From Pedobacter rhodius (GTDB lineage Bacteria > Bacteroidota > Bacteroidia > Sphingobacteriales > Sphingobacteriaceae): a stretch of 64,000 nt of DNA. Where the stretch lies: NCBI RefSeq assembly GCF_027213645.1, contig NZ_JAPWGL010000003.1:124001-188000 (forward strand), written 5' to 3'. The position numbers and the translations under genes were made by a program. Below, in pieces: positions 43,911-52,538 of this stretch. The notes below the pieces were generated by a model. It did not search any database and was not told the origin of the DNA. It saw nothing but the letters and a program-made list of their open reading frames with translations. The stretch's first letter is position 1. Each line of letters opens with the position of its first letter.

Positions 43911-45200
43911 ATGCCTGTTAAAAAATCAACAGAAGCTTTTCTTCTGTCCTTGAGTCGCCTTACCAGAATGGAGTTTGGCGTATTATTGCTGAATAGCTTT
44001 AAATGGCTTTTATTCTCCGCGTTACTCGGTGGAATTGTTGGTTCAGCTTCTGCTTTATTTTTAGAAACCCTAAATCTGGTGACCGATTATCGGGAGCAAC
44101 ATTTGTGGATAATTGGCTTTTTGCCAATTGCAGGTTTATTAATTGGCCTGGCTTATCACTATTGGGGAAAGGAAGTTGTTAAAGGTAATAACCTCTTAAT
44201 TGAAGAACTTCAAACACCTAAAAAAGTAATTCCTTTAGTGATGGCGCCGCTAATTTTTGCAGGAACGATAATTACCCATTTATTTGGAGGTTCTGCAGGC
44301 AGAGAGGGAACAGCCGTTCAAATTGGTGGTGCTTTTGCCGATCAGTTTACCAAAATCTTTAAACTGAAACCCAGAGACAGAAAAATCATTTTAATATGTG
44401 GTATTAGTGCAGGCTTTGCTTCTGTGTTCGGAACCCCATTAGCGGGTGCTGTATTTGGACTCGAAGTTTTTGTTATTGGTACCTTAATGTATAATGCTAT
44501 ATTACCATCTTTTATAACAGCCATTATTGCTGATTATGTTTGCAAAATGTGGGGCGTTGGCCATACCCATTATTCCATTTCGGTAGTACCACAGATCGAC
44601 GGCTTAAGGATTTTATTATCACTTGGTGCCGGAATAATTTTTGGTTTGGTTGCACGTAGTTTTTCAGCTTTAAATCATCGTTTGTCGGCAATATTTGGTC
44701 AAATAAAATACCCGCCATTACGGCCCCTAATCGGTGGATTTATATTAATAGTAATTATCTTTTTATCTGGCACAACACGCTATGTAGGATTAGGTATTCC
44801 GGTAATATCCGAATCTTTTAATGCACAAGAGCCTTATTATACTTTCGCCATTAAACTATTTTTAACAGCTTTAACATTAAGTACCGGTTTTAAAGGCGGA
44901 GAAGTTACCCCCTTATTTTTTATCGGGGCAACCTTAGGTAGTTTCTTAAGCTTTTTTATTCCACTTCCTGCCGGATTGTTGGCGGGGATGGGTTTCGTCG
45001 CTGTTTTTTCCGGAGCCGCAAATACGCCCTTAGCCTGCATCTTTATGGGTTTAGAATTGTTCGGAACTGAATCAGGTATTTACATTGCGCTTGCCTGCAC
45101 AACGGCCTATTTATTTTCAGGGCATACTGGTATATACCATTCGCAAGCTATTGGAAGCCCAAAGCATTTATTGCTGAAAAGGCATCAGTTTTTAAGATAA
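43911..45200 (+). CDS. ClC-type chloride channel/transporter
   Basis: Inner-membrane voltage-gated chloride channel family protein, 429 residues, about 11-12 helices. Selectivity-filter motifs are GGSAGREGTAVQIG (for GKxGPxxH, with the gating Glu in REG) and FKGGEVTPLFFIGA (for GxFxP). The absence of Pro after REG places it in a side group often seen as a fluoride or chloride ClC relative; the exact ion is not readable. It lies alone, upstream of a repeat block. Confidence 0.87.
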   Translation: MPVKKSTEAFLLSLSRLTRMEFGVLLLNSFKWLLFSALLGGIVGSASALFLETLNLVTDYREQHLWIIGFLPIAGLLIGLAYHYWGKEVVKGNNLLIEELQTPKKVIPLVMAPLIFAGTIITHLFGGSAGREGTAVQIGGAFADQFTKIFKLKPRDRKIILICGISAGFASVFGTPLAGAVFGLEVFVIGTLMYNAILPSFITAIIADYVCKMWGVGHTHYSISVVPQIDGLRILLSLGAGIIFGLVARSFSALNHRLSAIFGQIKYPPLRPLIGGFILIVIIFLSGTTRYVGLGIPVISESFNAQEPYYTFAIKLFLTALTLSTGFKGGEVTPLFFIGATLGSFLSFFIPLPAGLLAGMGFVAVFSGAANTPLACIFMGLELFGTESGIYIALACTTAYLFSGHTGIYHSQAIGSPKHLLLKRHQFLR

Positions 45201-45214
45201 AAAACCTAATCAGC

Positions 45215-45820
45215 GATTTTAGAGGCTATCTCATAAATACAAATGTCATCCTTGAGGGGTAATTTATTTCATAAAAATGAATATGAATGACGTTTGCTAT
45301 TCCCCTCTTATTAGAGGGGTGCCCGCAGGGCGGGGTGTTTTATTTGTCCTGGCCGGACAGGCTTTTTTGTTTTTCAGATAAGTTTATATTTTTATTGGTC
45401 TTCAAGCTTGCTTCGCAGGTTTGGCAACAAAAGAAACAAAACCGAGCATTTTGCGAGCTCATTAATACAATTAAAAACAATGATAACTAATTAATAATTG
45501 CCGGCTGAAAATTATTCATAAGTATTTATTGTTTTAATAGGTATTCATGAGGGCTACGCCGTTTTTGTATTTAAGGTTTTGCTTTGGCTAGGACAGTGCA
45601 TCCCCAAAAATTTATTAGGCCGGTTTAAAGCGGAACGGAGAAACAGTGCTTTGGCCTTATAAAACGCAAACATACATAGTTCATAATTTAATGTATTTCA
45701 GTAAGTTAACAAATAACGTAAATGGTAGCCTGTCGAAGGACTTATAAAAACTGAATTTTAAGCATTTCGACAATTTTAGCTTTGACAAATTTAAAAAGTT
45801 GTCAAAGCTTCAGGATGACA
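45215..45820. repeat. Dispersed repeat block
   Basis: The 639-base gap 45201-45839 holds no gene. GAGGCTATCTCATAAAT (45222) repeats 34034. Then CCCCTCT/AGAGGGG (45302-45319), GCCC/GGGC (45321-45331), TGTCC/GGACA with a T-run (45345-45368) and AGCTTTGACAA / TTGTCAAAGCT (45778-45809, perfect 11-base stem). A short open frame (45287-45490) is a product of the repeat. The GGGGTGCCCGCAGGGC part is one I recall as a common Bacteroidota repeat. Confidence 0.6.
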
Positions 45821-45839
45821 AACAAAAGGGTATTAATCT

Positions 45840-47141
45840 TTAATACAACACCCTAAATTTTATGGTGTGTTCAATTTTCTTTAGCGCTTTAAATAATTGC
45901 TTATCATATTCTGTATTAATATCGGTAATTGCATAGCCAATTTCAGAATTGGTCATTAAGAATTGTCCGACAATATTAATATTATGTTTTGCAAAAACGG
46001 TATTAATTTGCGCCATAATACCTGGTATATTTTTATGAATATGAATCAGGCGGTGCGATTTATCTATTTTAGGCAATTGTAAATTCGGGTAATTACTACT
46101 CAGGTATGTGGTGCCCGTATTCATAAAATCAATCATCCGTTTTGGAATAAAATCGAGGTTACGTGGGTTTGATTTAACATCATCAAAAATAACAATGCCC
46201 ATTTTGGTACAAATTCCTGCATCAATTTTATTTTTGGAGTTACCCAAATAACCAATTGTTTTAAGCTTAACTGCATTTTTTAATTGCTCTTTTTCAATCT
46301 TCTCCCCATCAGCCAGAAGCATTATACCGACATCTTTAACATATTTTTCTTCGAACGAGGTTTTATGCCTGATGGATAGACCGTCATTTTTAAGGATGGC
46401 GATACTTTTTGGATCTACATTGCCAATAACGAGACATAAAATCCTGTTTTTTGGATAGGAGATTGCCCTTGGTAAATTATTTACGTATAAAAATTCATCA
46501 AAGCTTGGCGTAATGTGATCGGCTTTTTCGATAATGGTTTGGCGGGCAATATTTTCTGTAAAAGCAAAAAACTTATTAATCATGCCGCTTTCGCGAAGCT
46601 GAAAATCTGAATAACCATCCCCAATGCCAAACAATTCGCCTTCTAATTTTAAATGTTGAAGCAGCTTTACCTTTCCTCCTTCCTCACTCAACGGATTGGC
46701 ATGGTCGTAATCTATAATTTTCCCATCACCTGTGGTTACAAATGTATTGGCATAGATATTTTCCTTTTTAATATGATACTGACTTACAACCGGCGTGATA
46801 AACTCTTTGAAACCGCCAGAAACAATAAGCACTTCATCGGCATGCTTTTTAAAGAACTCTGCGTTCCGTGAAAACGATGTGGACACTTTTTTCTTTAAAT
46901 GTTTGATGAGCTGTTTTAAATGGTCTTCATTTGCTTCGAGTAATTTAACGCGTTGGGCAAGGCTTTCAGAAAAGGAAAGTTTACCTTCCATTGCCTGGTT
47001 GGTGTAATCTTCAATTTTTTGAAAGATAGCTTCTTTATCAGGGTGTTTTTTTAAGGAAATTCTGGCAAGCTCATCGAGCGCTTCAACCTGCGTAAAAGTG
47101 CTGTCAAAATCAATGATGTAATAGGCTTTTTGTTTAGGCAT
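45840..47141 (-). CDS. serB: SerB fused to truncated SerA
   Basis: Phosphoserine phosphatase (last step of serine synthesis), 433 residues. The HAD part (about 1-215) is complete: DFDSTFTQVEALDELA (nucleophile Asp), VSGGFKEF (motif II), GGKVKLLQ (Lys) and GIGDGYSDFQL (motif IV). Residues about 229-340 resemble the outer lobe of 3-phosphoglycerate dehydrogenase (KTIGYLGNSKNKID vs VAIGCFCIGTNQVD in E. coli SerA), and 355-433 its ACT domain (RLIHIHKNIPGIMAQIN). The NAD-binding Rossmann domain between them, and its catalytic residues, are absent. So it is a phosphatase with a PGDH-derived, probably serine-sensing, tail. Its ATG overlaps the epimerase stop by one base. Confidence 0.88.
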   Translation of the reverse strand: MPKQKAYYIIDFDSTFTQVEALDELARISLKKHPDKEAIFQKIEDYTNQAMEGKLSFSESLAQRVKLLEANEDHLKQLIKHLKKKVSTSFSRNAEFFKKHADEVLIVSGGFKEFITPVVSQYHIKKENIYANTFVTTGDGKIIDYDHANPLSEEGGKVKLLQHLKLEGELFGIGDGYSDFQLRESGMINKFFAFTENIARQTIIEKADHITPSFDEFLYVNNLPRAISYPKNRILCLVIGNVDPKSIAILKNDGLSIRHKTSFEEKYVKDVGIMLLADGEKIEKEQLKNAVKLKTIGYLGNSKNKIDAGICTKMGIVIFDDVKSNPRNLDFIPKRMIDFMNTGTTYLSSNYPNLQLPKIDKSHRLIHIHKNIPGIMAQINTVFAKHNINIVGQFLMTNSEIGYAITDINTEYDKQLFKALKKIEHTIKFRVLY

Positions 47142-48103
47142 TATTTTAAATATTGGGTAATCTCCTGGATACTTTGAGTAATTGGTTTAAACTGAATTCC
47201 GGTTGCTTCAATTATTTTTTCGTTGCTGTAATAACTTAAAGATAAACTGCTGTTTGCAGTATCTTTGGTAATCGACGGTTGTTTTCCTGTAAAGCTGGAA
47301 AAGAACTTTAAGGTTCTCCAGGCGATGCCAAGCATCCATGATTTGGCCTCCCTGGTTGGCGGCTTAACATTAAAACCCTCCGCAATTGCAGTAAATAAAT
47401 CTTTATAATGGTAGTTCGCTGAAGAAATGATATAACGTTCGGCCGTAACTGGATTTTCCATTAAAAGCATCATGGCTCTGGCTACATCCTCAACATCAAC
47501 GAAGCCCGAAGCGCCATCGGTATAAAAAGGAAAACCTCCTTTTACCAGTTTAAAAATGGCACCACTACCATCAAAACCTGCGTTTTTACCAATAATTATA
47601 GAAGGATTTACAATTACTGCATCTAAACCTTCGGTGATGCCACGCCAAACTTCCATTTCACTTTCATACTTGGATAAACCATAAGCATGTGCTTTTGAAT
47701 CGTATTCCCAAAAATCCTTTTCAGTTATTGGCATACCCTTCTTCGCATTACCCAGTGCAGCAACCGAACTTACATGCAATAAACGGCAGTTATTTTCAAT
47801 ACAAAGATTTACCAGGTTTGATGTACCGTCAATATTTACATGAAAAAGTTGCTTTTTATCCTTTGGATTAAGCGAAACAAATGCCGCACAGTGAAATACT
47901 TTTGTAATGCCAATGAAAGCATCTTCCAGTATTGCCGGCTCATTTATATCGGCTTCAAACCAATCGATTAAAGGGTTATTATCAATTACTGAAGGAATTA
48001 CAGAAGTTTTTCGCTTTAAAGCCCGAACAGCCAAACCACTATCGGTTAACTGTTTTATTAATTCAGATCCTAAAAATCCCGTGCCGCCGGTTACGAGTAT
48101 CAT
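47141..48103 (-). CDS. NAD-dependent epimerase/dehydratase
   Basis: Extended short-chain dehydrogenase, 320 residues, close to dihydroflavonol-reductase-like members. NAD(P) site MILVTGGTGFLGSELI, catalytic YGLSK (Tyr and Lys) and HVSSVAALGN (the Ser). Substrate unknown; sugar-nucleotide or ketone reduction both possible. It ends with TAATG shared with the start of serB, so the two are translationally coupled. The upstream 71 bases separate it from the divergent arginase-fold gene. Confidence 0.88.
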   Translation of the reverse strand: MILVTGGTGFLGSELIKQLTDSGLAVRALKRKTSVIPSVIDNNPLIDWFEADINEPAILEDAFIGITKVFHCAAFVSLNPKDKKQLFHVNIDGTSNLVNLCIENNCRLLHVSSVAALGNAKKGMPITEKDFWEYDSKAHAYGLSKYESEMEVWRGITEGLDAVIVNPSIIIGKNAGFDGSGAIFKLVKGGFPFYTDGASGFVDVEDVARAMMLLMENPVTAERYIISSANYHYKDLFTAIAEGFNVKPPTREAKSWMLGIAWRTLKFFSSFTGKQPSITKDTANSSLSLSYYSNEKIIEATGIQFKPITQSIQEITQYLK

Positions 48104-48174
48104 TATATTTTTTTTGGGCTATAGGTGAAAATACGCATTCAAAAATAGATATTTGGGGCGATAGTTTTAAATAT

Positions 48175-49356
48175 ATGTCATTAACCGATTTCTTTTCACC
48201 TTTAAATGCCGAACAATTTACCCCTAAAGATGGGTTTTATACCAGTCAGCTGGGTTTAAAAACACAATTTTATACCGAATCATTTCCTGATTTAGAAGAA
48301 ACAAAATTTGATATCGCAATTTTCGGTGTACTTGATGGCAGAAGTGCGATTAATAACGAGGGCTGCGGAATTGGTCCGGATTATTTTAGGGAAAAGTTTT
48401 ATAAATTAAACGAAGGTGCTTTTACGAGCCGTTTAGTCGATTTAGGGAATATACGTCCGGGTGCAACATTGGCAGATACTTATATTGCTGTAAAAATGGT
48501 TGTTTCTGAGTTGATTAAAAATGATATTATCCCGGTTATTATTGGCGGAGGGCAAGATCTAACCTATGCGCAATACATGGGTTACGAAGATTTAGAACAA
48601 AAAGTTGATTTGGTTATTATAGATAATCAATTCGATATCGAGGACGATAACCATGAAGGCATTGCAACCCGTTCTGATTGCTATCTGAATAAAATTTTCC
48701 TTCACCAGCCAAATTATCTTTTCAATTTCAGCAACATTGGCTACCAAACTTATTTTGTAAATCAGGAAAGTTTAAGCGTAATGGATAAGCTTTATTTTGA
48801 TGTTCACCGAATTGGCGAATTCGCTCAGGATATTACTTTAACTGAACCAATTATTCGAAATGCGAACATGGTAAGCTTTGACATTGGCGCAATTCGATCT
48901 GCTGATGCAGTGGCCAATGCAAATACTACACCCAACGGTTTTGATGGAGAAGAGGCTTGCAGAATTGCCCGTTACGCTGGCATGAATGATAAACTGACAT
49001 CAATAGGATTCTATGAATTTAATCCGGCATATGATAGTAACGGACAAACCGCCTTTCTGCTGGCACAGATGGTTTGGTACTTTGTAGATGGATTTTATGC
49101 CCGTAAAAAGGATTTCCCACTTACACCTAAATCGCAGTTTATTATATACAGAACCAGTTTAAAAGATGGCTCAGGCGAAATGACTTTTGTAAAAAGTAAA
49201 AAATCAGATCGCTGGTGGATGCAGGTTCCGTATCCATCCGGACAATCTAAAAATGAGCGTTATCACCTGGTTCCATGCCGCTATGACGATTATCAAACTG
49301 CGATAAATGGCGATATGCCCGACTTATGGTGGCGAACTTATCAAAAGCTATCATAA
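48175..49356 (+). CDS. Arginase-fold protein, ligands degenerate
   Basis: 393 residues from ATG 48175 (MSLTDFFSPLN). A longer frame runs in from 47932 across the divergent gene, so it is rejected. The ureohydrolase fold is clear, but of the arginase metal ligands GGDHS reads GGGQD (about 124-128), DAHxD reads DNQFD (about 150-154), and SxDxD reads SFDIG (about 233-237): His101, His126 and Asp234 are lost while Asp124, Asp128 and Asp232 stay. Usual annotation is formimidoylglutamase, but the enzyme may be inactive. C-terminal RTYQKLS end. Followed by the TlpA thioredoxin gene after 71 bases. Confidence 0.8.
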   Translation: MSLTDFFSPLNAEQFTPKDGFYTSQLGLKTQFYTESFPDLEETKFDIAIFGVLDGRSAINNEGCGIGPDYFREKFYKLNEGAFTSRLVDLGNIRPGATLADTYIAVKMVVSELIKNDIIPVIIGGGQDLTYAQYMGYEDLEQKVDLVIIDNQFDIEDDNHEGIATRSDCYLNKIFLHQPNYLFNFSNIGYQTYFVNQESLSVMDKLYFDVHRIGEFAQDITLTEPIIRNANMVSFDIGAIRSADAVANANTTPNGFDGEEACRIARYAGMNDKLTSIGFYEFNPAYDSNGQTAFLLAQMVWYFVDGFYARKKDFPLTPKSQFIIYRTSLKDGSGEMTFVKSKKSDRWWMQVPYPSGQSKNERYHLVPCRYDDYQTAINGDMPDLWWRTYQKLS

Positions 49357-49427
49357 TTTTACACAAGTAGTTACGTTAGAAAACTACAAATATTTACCTT
49401 TAGCAAAAAGACGATTAAATTAGAACC

Positions 49428-50570
49428 ATGAAAAGAATACTCTTATCTGCGATGGCCTTGTTGCCTTTAGCAGCATTAGCGCAAAAGCCATTTACCATAA
49501 AGGGTGATGCAAAAGCATTAAAAACAGGCGACAAAATATACTTTGTTTATACTGTAAATAGCGAACGCAAAACAGATTCTGCAATAGTAACAAACGGTAA
49601 ATTCGAATTTAAAGGCACCGCAACCGATCCGGTTATGGGTAATTTGTTTAAAAACATAAATCCGTACATAAAAGGTACTAATACCCGCAACATGGATTAC
49701 GTAAGCTTATATGTCGAACCAGGAAACATTGTTGCAAGTTCTGTGGATTCAATTAAATCGATAAAGGTTACTGGTACACCTTCAAACAATGATAATACAA
49801 AGTTAAAGGCAAGTTTAAAACCTGCTACGGATAAAATGAACGCAGTTAATGCTGAGTTCGCTCAGCTAACTGCTGCACAGAAAGAAGATAAAACTATAAT
49901 GGCAGGTATTAGGGAGCGATATGATAAAGCGGCTGATGAAACTACGCCTATTTATTTAGCTTTCGCAAAAAGCAATCCTAAATCTTATGTGAGCTTGATG
50001 TCGTTGGCGCAGTTAGCAAGTGACCCTGATCAACTCCCACAAGTTGAAGCAGTTTTTCCAACTTTAAGTCCTGAATTAAAAGCAACAAAAACCGGAACAA
50101 CTTTAGCGAAAACTTTAGAAGCCTCAAAAAAAACTGCTGTAGGTGTAATGGCAATGGATTTTACGCAGAATGATCCTGATGGAAAACCGGTAAAATTATC
50201 TGATTTTAAAGGTAAATATGTATTGGTCGATTTCTGGGCTTCATGGTGCGGACCTTGCCGCCAGGAAAATCCAAATGTGGTTGTAGCTTATAACAAATTT
50301 AAAGACAAAGGCTTTACAGTTTTAGGCGTTTCTTTAGATCAGCCGGGTAAAAAAGATGCATGGTTAAAAGCAATTGCTGATGACAAATTAACCTGGACAC
50401 ACGTTTCTGACTTAAAATATTGGGATAACGAAGTTGCTGTAATGTATGGCATTCGTTCGATACCTGCTAATTTCTTAATTGACCCGACCGGTAAAATTAT
50501 TGCAAAAGGATTAAGAGAAGAAGCTTTACAAACTAAACTTCAGGAGCTTTTGGGTAGCAAAACGAAATAG
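49428..50570 (+). CDS. TlpA-type thioredoxin with DUF4369
   Basis: Exported thiol-disulfide oxidoreductase, 380 residues. Signal peptide MKRILLSAMALLPLAALAQ, a DUF4369 domain (about 22-115), a helical linker, and a C-terminal thioredoxin/AhpC-TSA domain with WASWCGPCRQEN (active-site CGPC about 274-277) and the cis-Pro in SIPANFLID. Probably reduces or relays disulfides in the periplasm. A weak -7 (TACCTTTA, 49397) is the only promoter sign. Confidence 0.93.
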   Translation: MKRILLSAMALLPLAALAQKPFTIKGDAKALKTGDKIYFVYTVNSERKTDSAIVTNGKFEFKGTATDPVMGNLFKNINPYIKGTNTRNMDYVSLYVEPGNIVASSVDSIKSIKVTGTPSNNDNTKLKASLKPATDKMNAVNAEFAQLTAAQKEDKTIMAGIRERYDKAADETTPIYLAFAKSNPKSYVSLMSLAQLASDPDQLPQVEAVFPTLSPELKATKTGTTLAKTLEASKKTAVGVMAMDFTQNDPDGKPVKLSDFKGKYVLVDFWASWCGPCRQENPNVVVAYNKFKDKGFTVLGVSLDQPGKKDAWLKAIADDKLTWTHVSDLKYWDNEVAVMYGIRSIPANFLIDPTGKIIAKGLREEALQTKLQELLGSKTK

Positions 50571-50607
50571 CAAGTCAAATTTATCGTCATTACGATGACT
50601 TCCTTAT

Positions 50608-50650
50608 AAAAAGATAAAGCCACGATTTACTGTCGTGGCTTTATCTTTTT
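50608..50650. terminator. Two-way terminator, TlpA and SUKH genes
   Basis: A perfect 18-base-pair stem (AAAAAGATAAAGCCACGA with TCGTGGCTTTATCTTTTT, 7-base loop) bounded by A and T runs, between the two convergent stops. Confidence 0.93.
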
Positions 50651-50657
50651 AAATTAT

Positions 50658-51164
50658 TTAAGCTGATTTCAAGAAATCAAGTGCATTAATAAAATAATGC
50701 TCCATGCCTTCATAAGGATCTTCACCGGGTATCCACGAAGCAAATTTCCAATATTCCCACTGGCCATTTTCCAATAAAGGTGGTATTAACAGAAAGTATT
50801 GTTCCTGGTTTATTCCGCCAACCAAAATGCTTCGGGCCAGCTTAATGGCAACATCCAAAAGCGCATCATTATTAATCCAGATTTCTATTATTTCAGGATC
50901 TATATCTTTTAAAAACCCGACATTTTCTATCGGTTCAAATGATGGTTCTATATTTTCGTTCGGTGTAGTGAATCCATTTGTAATTAAAAGAAAATCTTTA
51001 TAATCTTTCGGCAGGATGATTTGCAATCGCTCTTCCAGCTGTTTTATTTCTGCGGCAGAAGCAGGCGCATTTCCCAACCACTTTGATTCTATTTGTTCAT
51101 CGGTGAAAGTAAATTCACCTTGTTTAATGGCAGTTTCTGAAATTCTTTTAAGTATTTTTTTCAA
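50658..51164 (-). CDS. SMI1/KNR4 (SUKH) family protein
   Basis: 168 residues. SAAEIKQLEERLQIILPKDYKDFLLITNGF is the SUKH-1 core that in other bacteria often serves as an immunity protein against toxins. Here there is no visible toxin, and the gene is 18 bases downstream of purD, so it may simply ride with it. Immunity or another protein-binding role is possible. Confidence 0.85.
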   Translation of the reverse strand: MKKILKRISETAIKQGEFTFTDEQIESKWLGNAPASAAEIKQLEERLQIILPKDYKDFLLITNGFTTPNENIEPSFEPIENVGFLKDIDPEIIEIWINNDALLDVAIKLARSILVGGINQEQYFLLIPPLLENGQWEYWKFASWIPGEDPYEGMEHYFINALDFLKSA

Positions 51165-51182
51165 AGCGGTTTCCTTTTGAAA

Positions 51183-52454
51183 TTAAATTAAATCGAAGCC
51201 AATATCTTCCCTGAAATATTTACCATCGAAATAAATTCGACCGGCATCGGCTGTTGCACATTGTAATGCGGTAAACATATCTTTTTGCAAACTGGTAATT
51301 GCGATAACACGACCACCATTGGTTTTAATAACATCGTTTTCCAATAATGTTCCGGCGTGAAATGCATTTGAATGACGAAGGTTCTCGATACCTGAAATTG
51401 CCTTGCCTTTTAAATATTCGCCCGGATAACCCCCGGCAACAATCATTACGGTTGCGGCTGTTTGTTCAGAAATTACCAGGTTTACCTGGTTTAACTGCTT
51501 AGCGGCCGTTGCCATAAATAATTCAACTAAATCATTTTCAATTCTTGGGATTACGCTTTCCGTTTCCGGATCGCCCATGCGGGCATTGTATTCAATGACA
51601 TAAGGTTCTTCACCAACTTTTATCAAGCCGAAAAAGATAAACCCTGTGTAATCGATATTATCTTTCTTTAAACCTTCAACAGTAGGTTTGATAATTCGTT
51701 CTTCAACTTTTTCTAAAAATTCGGGAGTTGCAAATGGTACCGGAGAAATGGAACCCATTCCACCAGTATTTAAACCGGTGTCGCCCTGGCCAATTCTTTT
51801 ATAATCTTTAGCGGATGGAAGTGTTATATAATTTTCGCCGTCCGTTAAAATGAAAACCGAAAGCTCGATACCGCTTAAAAATTCTTCGATAACAACCGTT
51901 GCACCCGCAGCACCAAACTTACCACCAAGCATTAACTTTAATTCTTCCTGTGCCTCTACGGTTTCCGTACAAATTAAAACACCTTTACCGGCAGCTAAGC
52001 CATCTGCTTTTAAAACGACGGGTAAAGCATGGGTTTCTAAGTAAGCTAAGCCATCTTCTAAAGTTTGTGGGGTAAAAGATTTTGAAGCCGCAGTCGGAAT
52101 GCTATGACGTTCCATAAATTGCTTTGAAAAATCTTTACTACCTTCTAAAATCGCACCTTCTTTTTTAGGCCCGATAACCGGAACATGTGCAATGGCTTTA
52201 TCCGCCAGGAAAAAATCGTGAATACCATTTACCAAAGGTTCTTCAGGCCCAACGATTACCATTTCGATGTTTTCGGTAAGCACTATCTTCTTAATAGAAT
52301 CGAAATCGTTTACACTGATGTTGATGTTGGTACCAAAAGCACCTGTACCACCATTTCCGGGTGCAATAATTAATTTATCACAATGTGAAGACTGGCTTAT
52401 TTTCCAGGCAAATGCGCTTTCTCTGCCACCTGAACCTAATAGTAAGATATTCAT
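51183..52454 (-). CDS. purD: Phosphoribosylamine-glycine ligase
   Basis: Second step of purine synthesis: joins 5-phosphoribosylamine and glycine with ATP. 423 residues, ATP-grasp enzyme. MNILLLGSGGRESAFAWKI opens the N-domain, FSKQFMERHSIPTA, VLKADGLAAGKGVLIC and GDTGLNTGGMGSISPVPF follow, and YNARMGDPETESVIPR carries the metal site. Unbroken. Other purine genes are not nearby. Confidence 0.97.
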   Translation of the reverse strand: MNILLLGSGGRESAFAWKISQSSHCDKLIIAPGNGGTGAFGTNINISVNDFDSIKKIVLTENIEMVIVGPEEPLVNGIHDFFLADKAIAHVPVIGPKKEGAILEGSKDFSKQFMERHSIPTAASKSFTPQTLEDGLAYLETHALPVVLKADGLAAGKGVLICTETVEAQEELKLMLGGKFGAAGATVVIEEFLSGIELSVFILTDGENYITLPSAKDYKRIGQGDTGLNTGGMGSISPVPFATPEFLEKVEERIIKPTVEGLKKDNIDYTGFIFFGLIKVGEEPYVIEYNARMGDPETESVIPRIENDLVELFMATAAKQLNQVNLVISEQTAATVMIVAGGYPGEYLKGKAISGIENLRHSNAFHAGTLLENDVIKTNGGRVIAITSLQKDMFTALQCATADAGRIYFDGKYFREDIGFDLI

Positions 52455-52477
52455 ATCGGCAAAGATAATATTTTAGT

Positions 52478-52520
52478 GTAAAGTAGCGAGTATCTAGTAT
52501 TAAGTAGCGCGTATCAAGTA
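52478..52520. repeat. Short GTATC/AGTAG repeat
   Basis: Degenerate direct units of the type AGTA(G/T)CNNGTATC(A/T)A between purD and the SDR gene, related to the heptamer array at 54363. A spread-out low-complexity repeat; no function is claimed. Confidence 0.5.
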
Positions 52521-52538
52521 GTTTTAATCTTTCTGCTT

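Noticed and set aside
45287-45490. 67-codon plus-strand frame in the repeat block
   Set aside because: Made of repeat sequence with hairpins; low-complexity translation.
47932-48174. N-terminal extension of the arginase-fold gene
   Set aside because: It runs antisense through the divergent epimerase gene; family sequence starts at 48175.
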